Source: an uncultured Clostridia bacterium (GTDB lineage Bacteria; Bacillota; Clostridia; Oscillospirales; Ruminococcaceae). Taken from it: 16,030 bases of DNA. The first letter of the stretch is position 1. The number at the start of each line of letters is the position of its first letter. The stretch covers positions 1-16,030 of the forward strand of contig CALDJI010000211.1 in NCBI GenBank assembly GCA_937901805.1, read 5' to 3'. The position numbers and the translations under genes were made by a program. The notes below the pieces were generated by a model that was not told where the DNA came from, did not search any database, and saw only the letters and a list, made by a program, of their open reading frames with translations. This document shows positions 1 through 7,164 of this stretch, piece by piece.

Positions 1-1
1 A

Positions 2-208
2 GAAGGGCGCATCAAAATCCATGAAAGCTGTGCAGATACGCTGCGGGAATTCTCCCTCTACCGATGGGAAGACGGTGCAGGAGACCGCGTAAAAAAGGAA
101 AACGACCATGCCATGGACGATATCCGCTATTTTGTCTCCACCGTTCTTACCCCACAACATACAGGAGGCATGTTTGCCGCCGTATCCCGTTTTTCGATAT
201 CACCATGA
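2..208 (+). CDS. Phage terminase large subunit, C-terminal end (partial)
   Basis: The reading frame is open from the left edge to a TGA at 206-208, so only the last 68 residues are visible. They contain HESCADTLREF, then a tryptophan-containing strand, then NDHAMDDIRYF. This is the usual end of the RNase-H-like nuclease domain of TerL, where the DHAMDDIRY aspartates contribute to metal binding. TerL is the motor and headful or site-specific nuclease that pumps DNA into the prohead through the portal. The portal gene follows directly, which fits the normal terL-portal order. The ATPase domain lies outside the window, so whether the gene is intact cannot be judged. Confidence 0.88.
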   Translation, partial: EGRIKIHESCADTLREFSLYRWEDGAGDRVKKENDHAMDDIRYFVSTVLTPQHTGGMFAAVSRFSISP

Positions 209-215
209 AAGGAGG
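208..215 (+). promoter_or_regulatory. Ribosome binding site fixing the TTG start of the portal gene
   Basis: AAAGGAGG overlaps the terminase stop codon and lies 7 bases before the TTG at 223. No ATG in the portal frame lies near this site, so the site supports TTG as the true start. Confidence 0.75.
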
Positions 216-222
216 ATTTTGA

Positions 223-1398
223 TTGCCCCTGTTTTTTTCCAAAAAACAAAAAAGCCATCCTGCCGCCGGAATCCAGAGCACCCAGCGCGGAATTCCCTGT
301 ACATTCCAGGCTCTGGAGAGTTACCAGCCGCTCTGCCCGCAAAAACGCCTGTATGAGCTGATGCGGGAAGCTGTCCCGCTGATTGACGCCTCTCTCTCTA
401 AAATTATCCGTCTGGTAGGCTCTTTTCAAGTCCAATGTGAAAATAAGCAGGCTGAACGGGCGCTTTCCGATTTTTTGGAGCACATCCCGCTCGGAACACA
501 CCAGTTTGGAATTGACACATTTCTGGGCAGATTCCTGGATTCCCTGCTGACCTATGGAAGTGCGGTCGGGGAAATCCTGTATACGGCGGACGGAAAATAC
601 CCTGCCGCACTGCTCAACCACTCCGTAGACTGTCTGGTATTTTTAAAAAAAGAGAATCCCCTGGACACTGTTATGTGTGCAAATACTGGAAAAGGGTATC
701 TGCCGGTTCCCCATCCGGAACGCATTTTATACTGTTCTTTGGCCGGACCGGACAGCCGCGGTGAGGGGAAATCCCTTTTGAGCGGACTGGAATTTGTCTG
801 CGGGACCCTGTTGAAAATTTATCAGAGCATAGGCTCCAATTTTGAAAGAGTAGGCAACGCAAGGTTTGCTGTAACCTATCATCCGCCTGCAGAGGGATTG
901 GATCCGATCAGTTCCCGATCCATTTCCGAACAGATGGCAAAGGAATGGACGGCCGCCATGCAGGCGACCCGCAACGGTCAAATCCGGGATTTTGTCGCCG
1001 TCGGAGATGTGGATATCAAGACCATCGGCGCGGACACCGGATTGCCCGATACCCAAATCCCTGTCCGTCAGATGCTGGAACAGATTGTTGCAAAGCTGGG
1101 AATCCCTCCATTCCTGCTCGGGCTCAACTGGTCTACAACGGAGAGGATGTCCACCCAGCAGGCCGACATCCTGACAAGCGAGTTACAGTCCTATCGGAGA
1201 ATCCTCTCTCCAATTCTTGCCCGGATCTGCCGTGCTTTTTTACAGAGCCGCGGATTTCCGGATGACTGCTCCATTGTATGGGATACCATCAATTTACAGG
1301 ACGAGGTGGAGCGTGCAAAAGCAAAACTTTATACGGCACAGGCCCGGGAACTCGATCCAGCCGTACAACCCCCGCAAAAGGAGGACAGCAATTTATGA
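223..1398 (+). CDS. Phage portal protein
   Basis: The protein has 391 residues, a typical size for small portals. It would form the dodecameric ring at the head vertex through which DNA enters and leaves. The C-terminal third has the recognisable portal signature: LEQIVAKLGIPPFLLG around residues 285-300, then a serine/threonine-rich stretch and a helix QQADILTSELQSY, followed by the clip and crown region. Its place between terL and the protease supports the call. Translation starts at TTG. Its last bases (ATGA at 1395-1398) overlap the start of the protease gene, so the two are probably translationally coupled. Whether it is closer to HK97-type or Mu gp29-type (DUF935) portals cannot be settled by eye. 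Confidence 0.85.
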   Translation: MPLFFSKKQKSHPAAGIQSTQRGIPCTFQALESYQPLCPQKRLYELMREAVPLIDASLSKIIRLVGSFQVQCENKQAERALSDFLEHIPLGTHQFGIDTFLGRFLDSLLTYGSAVGEILYTADGKYPAALLNHSVDCLVFLKKENPLDTVMCANTGKGYLPVPHPERILYCSLAGPDSRGEGKSLLSGLEFVCGTLLKIYQSIGSNFERVGNARFAVTYHPPAEGLDPISSRSISEQMAKEWTAAMQATRNGQIRDFVAVGDVDIKTIGADTGLPDTQIPVRQMLEQIVAKLGIPPFLLGLNWSTTERMSTQQADILTSELQSYRRILSPILARICRAFLQSRGFPDDCSIVWDTINLQDEVERAKAKLYTAQARELDPAVQPPQKEDSNL

Positions 1399-2390
1399 CC
1401 GTAAACACCCAGAAATCCATTCTGCCAAAGCCCATTGCTGAGAAGGATTTGGAGGAGATCAACCGTTTTACACGTTCTCCGCTGAAGGCGGAAGAGCTCT
1501 ATACATTCTCCTTAATCCTGTGTGACAATGAAATTGACCGGGATTACGAACGTTTCTCTATCGATGCACTGGAAACCCTGGCCTCCCTTTTTGTAGGGAA
1601 AACCGGGATTTTCGATCATGATCCCAAAGCAGGCAATCAGACAGCACGCATTTATCACACGGAGGTTATACAGGATCGTTCCCGGACAACCAGCGCCGGA
1701 GAACCATACTGTATGCTGACAGCAGACGCATATATGCTCCGAAACCCCAAACACAGAGAACTGATTGCGGAGATTGAAGCCGGAATCAAAAAGGAAATCA
1801 GCATTGGATGCAGCGTGCATTCCGCCGTCTGCTCCATTTGCAAAAAAGACATGCGCCGGGAAGGATGTACCCATCAAAAAGGGAAGTCATACCAGGTAAA
1901 CGGCAAACAGGAAACCTGCCATGCTATTTTAAGCGATCCCACCGACGCGTATGAATGGTCCTTTGTGGCAATTCCGGCGCAAAAAAACGCCGGGGTCTAC
2001 AAGCAATACCATTTTTCATCCGAACAGGAGCAGCAGCCGGATCTTGCCTCTACGCTCACAAAATTAAAAGGTGCAGCGGGATCGCTCACATTCACCCAAG
2101 AAGAAACCTCCCTTTTGCGCGGACGAATAACCGCATTGGAAAAACTTGCCCAAGCCGGGGAGGAATACCAAAAAAGCTTACAGCGTGAAATCTTGGGACT
2201 AAATATCCGGGCTGGAAGCGAGATCCCTGCAAAACTGATCCAGGGAATTTTAAAAAAGCTGGATCTGACAGAGCTTCAGGAACTCAAACAATCCCTGGAA
2301 ACCAGGATTGCAGCCCATACATCCGGTATTTCCCAGCTGCTTCCGCCCGAACGCAGCACTGGACAAGACAACCATTTTTTTAAATTATAG
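1395..2390 (+). CDS. Prohead protease fused to a scaffold-like C-terminal domain (XkdF-like)
   Basis: The protein has 331 residues. The start is the ATG in the ATGA overlap with the portal gene. Residues 35-200 look like the XkdF-type prohead maturation protease of Firmicute phages: a candidate catalytic histidine in FDHD (H75), a candidate serine in KKEISIGCS (S136), and the characteristic AYEWSFVAIPAQ block (186-196). Between them is a probable zinc knuckle formed by C146, C149, C158 and H160. After residue 205 the chain becomes Gln/Glu/Leu-rich and likely helical or coiled coil, as in a fused scaffold (delta-like) domain. No separate scaffold gene is present, which fits this reading. The role would be to template the procapsid and then clip the capsid proteins. 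The catalytic assignments are inferred from motif position. Confidence 0.72.
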   Translation: MTVNTQKSILPKPIAEKDLEEINRFTRSPLKAEELYTFSLILCDNEIDRDYERFSIDALETLASLFVGKTGIFDHDPKAGNQTARIYHTEVIQDRSRTTSAGEPYCMLTADAYMLRNPKHRELIAEIEAGIKKEISIGCSVHSAVCSICKKDMRREGCTHQKGKSYQVNGKQETCHAILSDPTDAYEWSFVAIPAQKNAGVYKQYHFSSEQEQQPDLASTLTKLKGAAGSLTFTQEETSLLRGRITALEKLAQAGEEYQKSLQREILGLNIRAGSEIPAKLIQGILKKLDLTELQELKQSLETRIAAHTSGISQLLPPERSTGQDNHFFKL

Positions 2391-2401
2391 GAGGCCGCAG
2401 A

Positions 2402-2758
2402 ATGAATATCGATTTTTATGCAGTTTCACAAAAACACCTCACCTTTTTGGCTGAGGAAGGCGTTGTCCCAGGAGTATTTGTCAAACTGAGCGCCAATGCA
2501 ACAGTTGCCCCCTGCGCTGCAGGAGATACTCCCATTGGCATTTGCACTTCCAGCGAGGGGGACTGCGCCAGTATCCAGTTGGAAGGGCACTGCAAAATCA
2601 CCTACACCCTTCCCGAAGAAGCCCAGGTGACATTGGGATACCAGACCTTTGTATGTTCAGACTCAGCTACCCTCAAACCGGGCGCTGTTGGCAGAGAAGT
2701 GCTGGTTCTTTCGCTGAATGCGGAAAACGAGAAAAAAACCGCAGAAATTCTGCTGTAA
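2402..2758 (+). CDS. Probable capsid decoration protein (DUF2190-like)
   Basis: A 118-residue protein lies between protease and major capsid protein, the usual place for a head-stabilising or decoration protein. It is rich in beta-branched and small residues, with a pattern like DUF2190-type decoration proteins: a PGVFVKLSAN strand, then DTPIGICTSSEG, then IQLEGHCKITY. No signal peptide or membrane segment is seen. GGAGG at 2390-2394 lies 7 bases before the ATG. The family call rests on position and general strand pattern and is less certain than those of its neighbours. A small fibre or head vertex protein is the main alternative. Confidence 0.5.
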   Translation: MNIDFYAVSQKHLTFLAEEGVVPGVFVKLSANATVAPCAAGDTPIGICTSSEGDCASIQLEGHCKITYTLPEEAQVTLGYQTFVCSDSATLKPGAVGREVLVLSLNAENEKKTAEILL

Positions 2759-2768
2759 GGAGGCAAAA

Positions 2769-3779
2769 ATGATGGCATTCTATGATTCTATTAATCTGGA
2801 AAAGGGCATGTACCATGTTGCAGGGAAAAATTTCACAGAGGTCCTGGAGGGATTGGACAGTTCAGAAAACTATAAAGGCACCCCATTAGAAGGGCTGGAC
2901 GCTTATGAACGTCAGCTCAAACGCTTTGATATCCGGGTAAGCGGCCCGAAATCCGATGTAGTAGAAAAATTTTTTTCTACCACGGATTCCGCCGCCTTAT
3001 TTCCCGAGTATGTCTCCCGCTCTGTCCGCCAGGGTATGGAAGAGGCAAACCTGCTCGACAGTGTGACAGCATGCAGGACAAACATTGAAAGCATGGACTA
3101 CCGCTCGCTTGCCTGCGACATGGCGGCAGAGCATAAACAGCTTGCCCGGGTAGCTGAGGGGACGGAGATCCCTCAGATTCCCATTTATTTGCAGGAAAAC
3201 CTGGTCCGTCTGAAAAAACGGGGACGGATGCTGGTTTCCTCTTATGAGGCAGTACGATTCCAGCGCATTGACCTGTTCACGGTTATGCTCAGGCAGATCG
3301 GCGCCTATCTCGCCGCCACCCAGCTTGCCGATGCAGTGGATGTTTTGATAAACGGTGATGGCAATGACAACGCTGCGGCGAAAATCTCCCTTTCGGAGGC
3401 TGGAATCCCAACCTATACGGAACTGCTGAAACTCTGGGACGCGCTCGATCCCTATGAGCTCAACACTTTGCTGGCCTCCCCCGACATGGTGATGAAGCTG
3501 CTGGAACTCAGCGATTTTAAAGACCCCCTGACCGGATTGCATTTCCAGACCACTGGAAAACTCAACACTCCGCTTGGCGCACAGCTGTGCAAAATCCGTT
3601 CTATGCCGGAGAAAACGATCCTGGGATTGGATCGCAGATGCGCGCTGGAAATGGTAGTTGCCAATGACTTGACCGTAGATTATGACAAGCTGATTGATCG
3701 GCAGCTGGAACGCGCCAGCGTAACCAGCATCTACGGATTTGCAAAAATATTCCAGGGAGCCAGCGTCTGTCTGGCATAA
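2769..3779 (+). CDS. Major capsid protein (HK97 fold, XkdG-like)
   Basis: The protein has 336 residues and should be the main shell subunit. Features typical of this family are the FFSTTDSAALFPEYVSR segment near residues 72-88 (E-loop side), a long helix with IGAYLAATQLADAVDVLINGDG near 180-200 (spine helix and following turn), and a C-terminal strand region ending in YGFAKIFQGASVCLA. GGAGG at 2759-2763, overlapping the stop region of the preceding gene, lies 5 bases before the first ATG (2769) and 8 before a second in-frame ATG (2772), so either may be used. There is no N-terminal delta domain, which agrees with scaffolding being supplied by the protease fusion. Confidence 0.82.
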   Translation: MMAFYDSINLEKGMYHVAGKNFTEVLEGLDSSENYKGTPLEGLDAYERQLKRFDIRVSGPKSDVVEKFFSTTDSAALFPEYVSRSVRQGMEEANLLDSVTACRTNIESMDYRSLACDMAAEHKQLARVAEGTEIPQIPIYLQENLVRLKKRGRMLVSSYEAVRFQRIDLFTVMLRQIGAYLAATQLADAVDVLINGDGNDNAAAKISLSEAGIPTYTELLKLWDALDPYELNTLLASPDMVMKLLELSDFKDPLTGLHFQTTGKLNTPLGAQLCKIRSMPEKTILGLDRRCALEMVVANDLTVDYDKLIDRQLERASVTSIYGFAKIFQGASVCLA

Positions 3780-3799
3780 TTCAAAAAAGGAGGGATTGG

Positions 3800-4168
3800 A
3801 TGATCACCGCACAACAAGTGCTGGAAAAATTTTGTCTGCTGGCAGGGCTCACTCTGGACAGATCCGAACAATGGCTGCCCCTCTGTCAGCTTGGGATAGA
3901 CGAGTTATCCGGCATAGCTGCCTTTCCGGAAAACCCTTCGGAAGCGGATAAAAATAAACTGCTCTTTGCCTGTGCGGGGTGCGCCCTCCTGCGATATGCA
4001 CTTTCCGAACAGACAGGGGCAGGCGGAAATTTTAAAACGCCGGAACTTTCCAGAAACAGTTCCGGCTATCCCATCGACGCGGCAAGAGAGCTGCGCCGCG
4101 ATTTGTTGGAAGCCGCCGCAGAGTGTCTGGGGCTGCATTCCAGCGTACTGAAAAGGACGGTGGGATAA
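3800..4168 (+). CDS. Head-tail connector protein (gp6/XkdH-position)
   Basis: A 122-residue, mostly helical protein follows the major capsid gene directly. The helix-rich N-terminus (LEKFCLLAGL, QLGIDELSGI) and a second helical part (LLFACAGCALLRYAL, then ELRRDLLEAAAECLG) fit the four-helix head-tail connector fold of the gp6-like adaptors that extend the portal ring. AAAAAAGGAGGG lies just upstream of the ATG. The stop codon overlaps the next start (TAATG at 4166-4170). Identification rests on order, size and predicted helicity, since connector proteins diverge quickly. Confidence 0.6.
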   Translation: MITAQQVLEKFCLLAGLTLDRSEQWLPLCQLGIDELSGIAAFPENPSEADKNKLLFACAGCALLRYALSEQTGAGGNFKTPELSRNSSGYPIDAARELRRDLLEAAAECLGLHSSVLKRTVG

Positions 4169-4518
4169 TGTCAATTGCCCATGCCGTTCATTCACTGATT
4201 GAAAAATACGGAAGTGCAGTTACTGTGAGATCGCGGACAGGCGGCAAACAGGCCCAAATTATGGGAATTCTTCAAAACGATACCGAAAAAAACCTGCGCC
4301 ACTCCTTTTCCTATACCCTGCGAGGGAGCTCTTCCGGGAGGCTGCATGTTTTCATCGGCACCCCGGAAATCCCCTTTGAGCTGGATGACGGCGCACAAAT
4401 ACAAAAACAAGATAAATTCTACCAACTCCTTGCACACCGCTATTTTTATGAAAAGGAAACCCCTGTCTATCTCTATGCGTTGCTGGAAGAAGAGGTGAAA
4501 GAAGACGAACTCCTTTGA
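4168..4518 (+). CDS. Head closure / neck protein
   Basis: A 116-residue, strand-rich protein. The start is the ATG inside the TAATG overlap with the connector gene. Its pattern resembles stopper or neck proteins that plug the connector before tail joining: a short N-terminal helix, then repeated strands, including QAQIMGILQ and SGRLHVFIGT and a final KFYQLLAHRYF strand. The C-terminus is acidic (EEEVKEDELL). The gene ends CTT TGA at 4513-4518, and the next coding frame is open across this stop in the +1 frame; see the next gene. There is no strong SD for this gene, so it probably depends on coupling to the connector gene. Confidence 0.5.
   Translation: MSIAHAVHSLIEKYGSAVTVRSRTGGKQAQIMGILQNDTEKNLRHSFSYTLRGSSSGRLHVFIGTPEIPFELDDGAQIQKQDKFYQLLAHRYFYEKETPVYLYALLEEEVKEDELL
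4492..4498 (+). promoter_or_regulatory. Ribosome binding site inside the head closure gene, supporting a non-ATG start
   Basis: GAGGTGA is a 7-base match to the 3' part of the Shine-Dalgarno consensus AAAGGAGGTGA. Measured from GAGG it lies 9 bases before ACG at 4505, the only near-cognate codon at normal distance in the frame of the following gene. It would be too far from the TTG at 4515, which is in another frame anyway. Confidence 0.45.
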
Positions 4519-4990
4519 AAAATTATCCAAACAGATACAGGCAGTTTTACAAAAAAGCCCTTTCCTGAAGGAAATCCGAATAAATTCTGCTTTTCCTCCA
4601 CAGAAACGACCATTCCCCCTACGCGCCCCCTGCATCTGTCTTTCCATTCAGGAAATCACTGTTGAACAGGGCGGGCTTGGAGGCATAATTTCGGGTTCAA
4701 AGAGCGGCGCCGCTTTTGGACAGCGGTGCCTGCTCGATTTTTCTCTGGATATCCTATGCCCGCTGTCTGCCGGTGCAGACAGCTGCCAGGAAATTTTCTC
4801 CAAACTCTGTCAGGCTGTTTTTGTCGAGGGGATTCCCCCGCTCAAGGCTATCCGGCTGGAGGCATCCTCTCCCAGATACAGCAGGGAAAACGACTGCTTT
4901 ATGCAAAAATCCATCCTGCGCACCACAGTCCTGATGACAACGGAAGAAGAAGGGCTTACAATTACTGATTTTACCGTTAGGAGGGCATAG
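4505..4990 (+). CDS. Probable tail terminator/neck protein with no canonical start codon
   Basis: This frame is open from 4499 to the TAG at 4988-4990, but contains no ATG, GTG or TTG near its beginning, so a standard gene caller would miss it. The product, about 157-161 residues, starts with a helix (EKLSKQIQAVLQ), continues with strands, and ends TVLMTTEEEGLTITDFTVRRA. Position between head closure and sheath suggests the tail terminator or XkdI/J-type neck protein. It fills an otherwise gene-free 475-base gap in a packed operon. Three explanations fit its start: initiation at ACG 4505 after a GAGGTGA site; a +1 frameshift at CTT TGA (4513-4518) fusing it to the previous gene; or loss of one A from the A-run at 4518-4522, since six A's would give an in-frame TTG start overlapping the TGA. 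The coordinates use the ACG. Confidence 0.7.
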   Translation, partial: TNSFEKLSKQIQAVLQKSPFLKEIRINSAFPPQKRPFPLRAPCICLSIQEITVEQGGLGGIISGSKSGAAFGQRCLLDFSLDILCPLSAGADSCQEIFSKLCQAVFVEGIPPLKAIRLEASSPRYSRENDCFMQKSILRTTVLMTTEEEGLTITDFTVRRA

Positions 4991-4993
4991 CTT

Positions 4994-6049
4994 ATGTCCA
5001 TTTCCATTTCAACCAAGCGTCCCGGCGTATTTTCCGATTATACGGTCTCTTCCATCTACCGGGGCAATTCTTCCCGCGCAGTAGCCCTTGTCTGCAAAAC
5101 AGAGCGGCAACCGGACAACATAGTCCGCATCCGGAGTTCTGAGGAGGCGCGGCGCCTTTTCCCCGGAGAAACCCTCCTATGCGGATGCTGTGAAATCCTG
5201 TTTGCAAACGGGGTTGGGACAGTATACCTATCCTCTGTCTCTTCGGAGGCTTCTGATTACACCCAAGCCTATGGAGAAGGGTTTGCCCGGCTGGAAGAAT
5301 ATCAGGATATTTCCTGCGTAGTATGCGACTGTACGGACACGCCGATCCTTGCCAAACTCAAGTCCCATGTGGAGGTATGCAGCGCTGCAAGGCGCGAGCG
5401 CCTTGGATTTGCCGGACTGGATGACCTGGAGAATATGCAGGACACTGCACAAGCCCTTAACAGTGAGCGCATCTGTCTATGCGCGCCCGCATCCCTTATT
5501 GCGGAGACGGGAAAGGCGCTGGGCGTCTATACTGCATGCGGATTTGCCGCGCTCTGCGCTTCGGCGCAGGACCCGGCCGCCAGTTTCCACGGCGCACCGA
5601 TTTCAGGGATCACTGGGCTGGGACAAAAGCTTTCGGAGAAGCAGATCGATCAGTGCATTGAATCCGGAGTAACTCCCTTTGAGATGGTACTGGGAGAATG
5701 TGAGCTTATCCGCGCGGTTACCACACGCACTCAAACGGAAGGGACGCCGGATTTATCCTTCCAAAGTATCAACACGATCCTGGTGATCGACAACTGTCTT
5801 TCCACTATCCGAAACGCGCTCAAACTGCGTCTGCGGGGACTGAAAAACAACGCCATCACCCGACAATCCATTCAGTCCCAAGTCGCGGTAGAATTGCAGA
5901 AAAAACTGGACGCGGGGATCATTGAATCTTATGGACCGCCAAATGTTTATGCTTCTTCTGACGATCCGGCAATTTGTGTCGTAGAGCTTACCTTTGCTGT
6001 CTGTCACAGTATCAACCAGATCCATATCTCCGCACATATCACCCTGTAA
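4994..6049 (+). CDS. Contractile tail sheath protein (XkdK-like)
   Basis: A 351-residue protein that should polymerise around the tail tube and contract on target binding. The N-terminus has the usual sheath opening with RPGVFSDY (residues 9-16). The C-terminal third holds the conserved core: a long helix region from QSINTILVIDNCLSTIRN, then QSQVAVELQKKLDAGIIESY, and final paired strands that insert into the neighbouring subunit (VVELTFAVCHSINQIHISAHITL region). At 351 residues it is at the short end for sheath proteins; XkdK is about 466 and P2 FI about 396. The central surface domain is therefore reduced. AGGAGGG at 4979-4985 sits inside the end of the preceding gene, 8 bases before the ATG. 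Confidence 0.85.
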   Translation: MSISISTKRPGVFSDYTVSSIYRGNSSRAVALVCKTERQPDNIVRIRSSEEARRLFPGETLLCGCCEILFANGVGTVYLSSVSSEASDYTQAYGEGFARLEEYQDISCVVCDCTDTPILAKLKSHVEVCSAARRERLGFAGLDDLENMQDTAQALNSERICLCAPASLIAETGKALGVYTACGFAALCASAQDPAASFHGAPISGITGLGQKLSEKQIDQCIESGVTPFEMVLGECELIRAVTTRTQTEGTPDLSFQSINTILVIDNCLSTIRNALKLRLRGLKNNAITRQSIQSQVAVELQKKLDAGIIESYGPPNVYASSDDPAICVVELTFAVCHSINQIHISAHITL

Positions 6050-6050
6050 A

Positions 6051-6057
6051 GGAGGGG
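6051..6057 (+). promoter_or_regulatory. Ribosome binding site fixing the TTG start of the tail tube gene
   Basis: GGAGGGG directly follows the sheath stop codon and lies 6 bases before TTG at 6064. Upstream in-frame starts would overlap the sheath gene deeply, so TTG is preferred. Confidence 0.7.
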
Positions 6058-6063
6058 AAACCA

Positions 6064-6438
6064 TTGGCTTTTATCAGTTTTCCAACCAGCAAGGACATCT
6101 ACCTGGAAGCCGACGGCAAACGGATCGCCGCAGTGGAATCTTACCGTGCAAAGACCACGAGGGAAAGCCGCTATATCGAGGCGTTCGGAGAAACCGAACC
6201 GGTAGGGACGGTCGGCGGCCGGGCAAGACATATACTGGAACTCTCCCGGGTATCCGCCTGCGGGGAAACCCTGGATTTTTATAAACTGAGTAATTTTAAC
6301 CTTGTAATTGTACGGCCGGACAAACGAATCATTTATTCCGGTTGTGAATGGTCGGACATTACGGAGCAGGCAAACCTCAACGACACGATTCTGGAGCATG
6401 TGACCATTGCCGCCGCCAAAAGGATGGAAATGTCATGA
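6064..6438 (+). CDS. Tail tube protein (XkdM-like)
   Basis: A 124-residue protein directly after the sheath, where the inner tube subunit is normally encoded. It is strand-rich: IAAVESYRAKTTRE, then a FGETEPVGTVGG loop, then HILELSRVSA, then LSNFNLVIVRPDKRIIYSGCEW, and a C-terminal TILEHVTIAAAKRM strand. That layout fits the small beta-barrel tube fold shared by gp19, Hcp and XkdM. The start is TTG; the reading frame extends further upstream, but only into the sheath gene. Its stop overlaps the following ATG (ATGA at 6435-6438). The tube would stack in hexamers inside the sheath. Confidence 0.75.
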   Translation: MAFISFPTSKDIYLEADGKRIAAVESYRAKTTRESRYIEAFGETEPVGTVGGRARHILELSRVSACGETLDFYKLSNFNLVIVRPDKRIIYSGCEWSDITEQANLNDTILEHVTIAAAKRMEMS

Positions 6439-6788
6439 ACAAATTTTTGATACTTCCCAGAGGACTGTTCCGGATTACAGCCCCTTCTCTATATGAACTG
6501 ATCCTATGCCGCAGAATGCGGGAAGAGCTCGCCCCGGTTTTTACTGCACAGGGGGAACCGCCCGGCCGGGCAAAAGAACTTGCCGGAGCGGCCTGTTTCT
6601 GCTTTTTCAGCCTGAAACCCCTGATCGCGCGCCGTTTCCGCTCCCCGGAACAGATCTGCCACTCGCTCACACTTGAGCAGTTAGAGAAAATCTCCAAATT
6701 GTTTCCCAGTGGATATGAGGAAGACAGGACAGAAACCGGGTTCAACCCGAGTTTTGCAGAGGAGGTGTCCCAGCATGGACATTCTTGA
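6435..6788 (+). CDS. Probable tail assembly chaperone (XkdN-position)
   Basis: A 117-residue, mainly helical protein immediately after the tail tube gene, the standard place for the chaperone that coats the tape measure during tail assembly. The segment LTLEQLEKISKLFPSGYEED near residues 76-95 resembles the acidic helix seen in such chaperones. The start ATG overlaps the tube stop. Its last 14 bases overlap the next gene, which is in the +1 frame. Many phages express an extended chaperone by frameshifting here, but no convincing slippery sequence is visible. The call is positional. Odd point: there is no long tape measure downstream for it to chaperone. Confidence 0.5.
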   Translation: MNKFLILPRGLFRITAPSLYELILCRRMREELAPVFTAQGEPPGRAKELAGAACFCFFSLKPLIARRFRSPEQICHSLTLEQLEKISKLFPSGYEEDRTETGFNPSFAEEVSQHGHS

Positions 6789-7164
6789 TCTGGTTCTTGT
6801 ACGGATGGAAGCCTCGGCCCGCAGACTTGATCTGATCCTGGGAGAAACCGCCTATCCCCCGTCGCACAGCCGGGGCGTCCCAGCAGCCGGGGCATCCGTA
6901 TTTCGACAGGATTCCCAGGGAACAGCAATTCCGACCAGAGAGGGACGTCCTGCTTCGGAAAAGAACACGGGTAAAACGCGGGAAAGCCCGGGATCCGTTC
7001 TTCCAGCCGCCATGCCGGAGGAATCCTCTGAACATACCCGCTGGGAAAACCGCCTGTATCCGCCTGCACCGGAAAGCTACCGGGAATTCAGCGAACAAAT
7101 GCTGGAGGATATGCGCCGGCGCTCCACACTACCCCTGGATGAGGTGAGGACGGTGATATTATGA
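6775..7164 (+). CDS. Unrecognised small protein in the tape-measure position
   Basis: A 129-residue protein with its own good site, GGAGGT at 6761-6766, 8 bases before the ATG. The first 25 residues (MDILDLVLVRMEASARRLDLI region) should form an amphipathic helix. Residues about 28-90 are rich in Pro, Ser, Gly and charged residues and probably disordered. The end (SYREFSEQMLEDMRRRS) looks helical. I recognise no family. It occupies the exact slot of the tape measure protein (XkdO, over 1300 residues in PBSX) but is about ten times shorter. It could be a minimal tape measure, the chaperone's partner product, or an assembly factor. Its stop overlaps the start of the LysM gene (ATGA at 7161-7164). 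Confidence 0.6.
   Translation: MDILDLVLVRMEASARRLDLILGETAYPPSHSRGVPAAGASVFRQDSQGTAIPTREGRPASEKNTGKTRESPGSVLPAAMPEESSEHTRWENRLYPPAPESYREFSEQMLEDMRRRSTLPLDEVRTVIL

Noticed and set aside
205..222. Five-codon ORF (ATG AAA GGA GGA TTT TGA) between terL and portal
   Set aside because: Its sequence is the ribosome binding site of the portal gene; nothing suggests a leader peptide.
4716..4968. Small + strand ORFs in two other frames between head closure and sheath
   Set aside because: They overlap the longer frame ending at 4990, which has better protein character and fits the expected tail terminator gene.
6685..6788. Programmed frameshift between chaperone-like gene and the next gene
   Set aside because: Both frames are open here and the offset is +1, as in some phage chaperone pairs. 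No convincing slippery heptamer is visible (only TTT CCC A), and the second gene has its own good SD and ATG.
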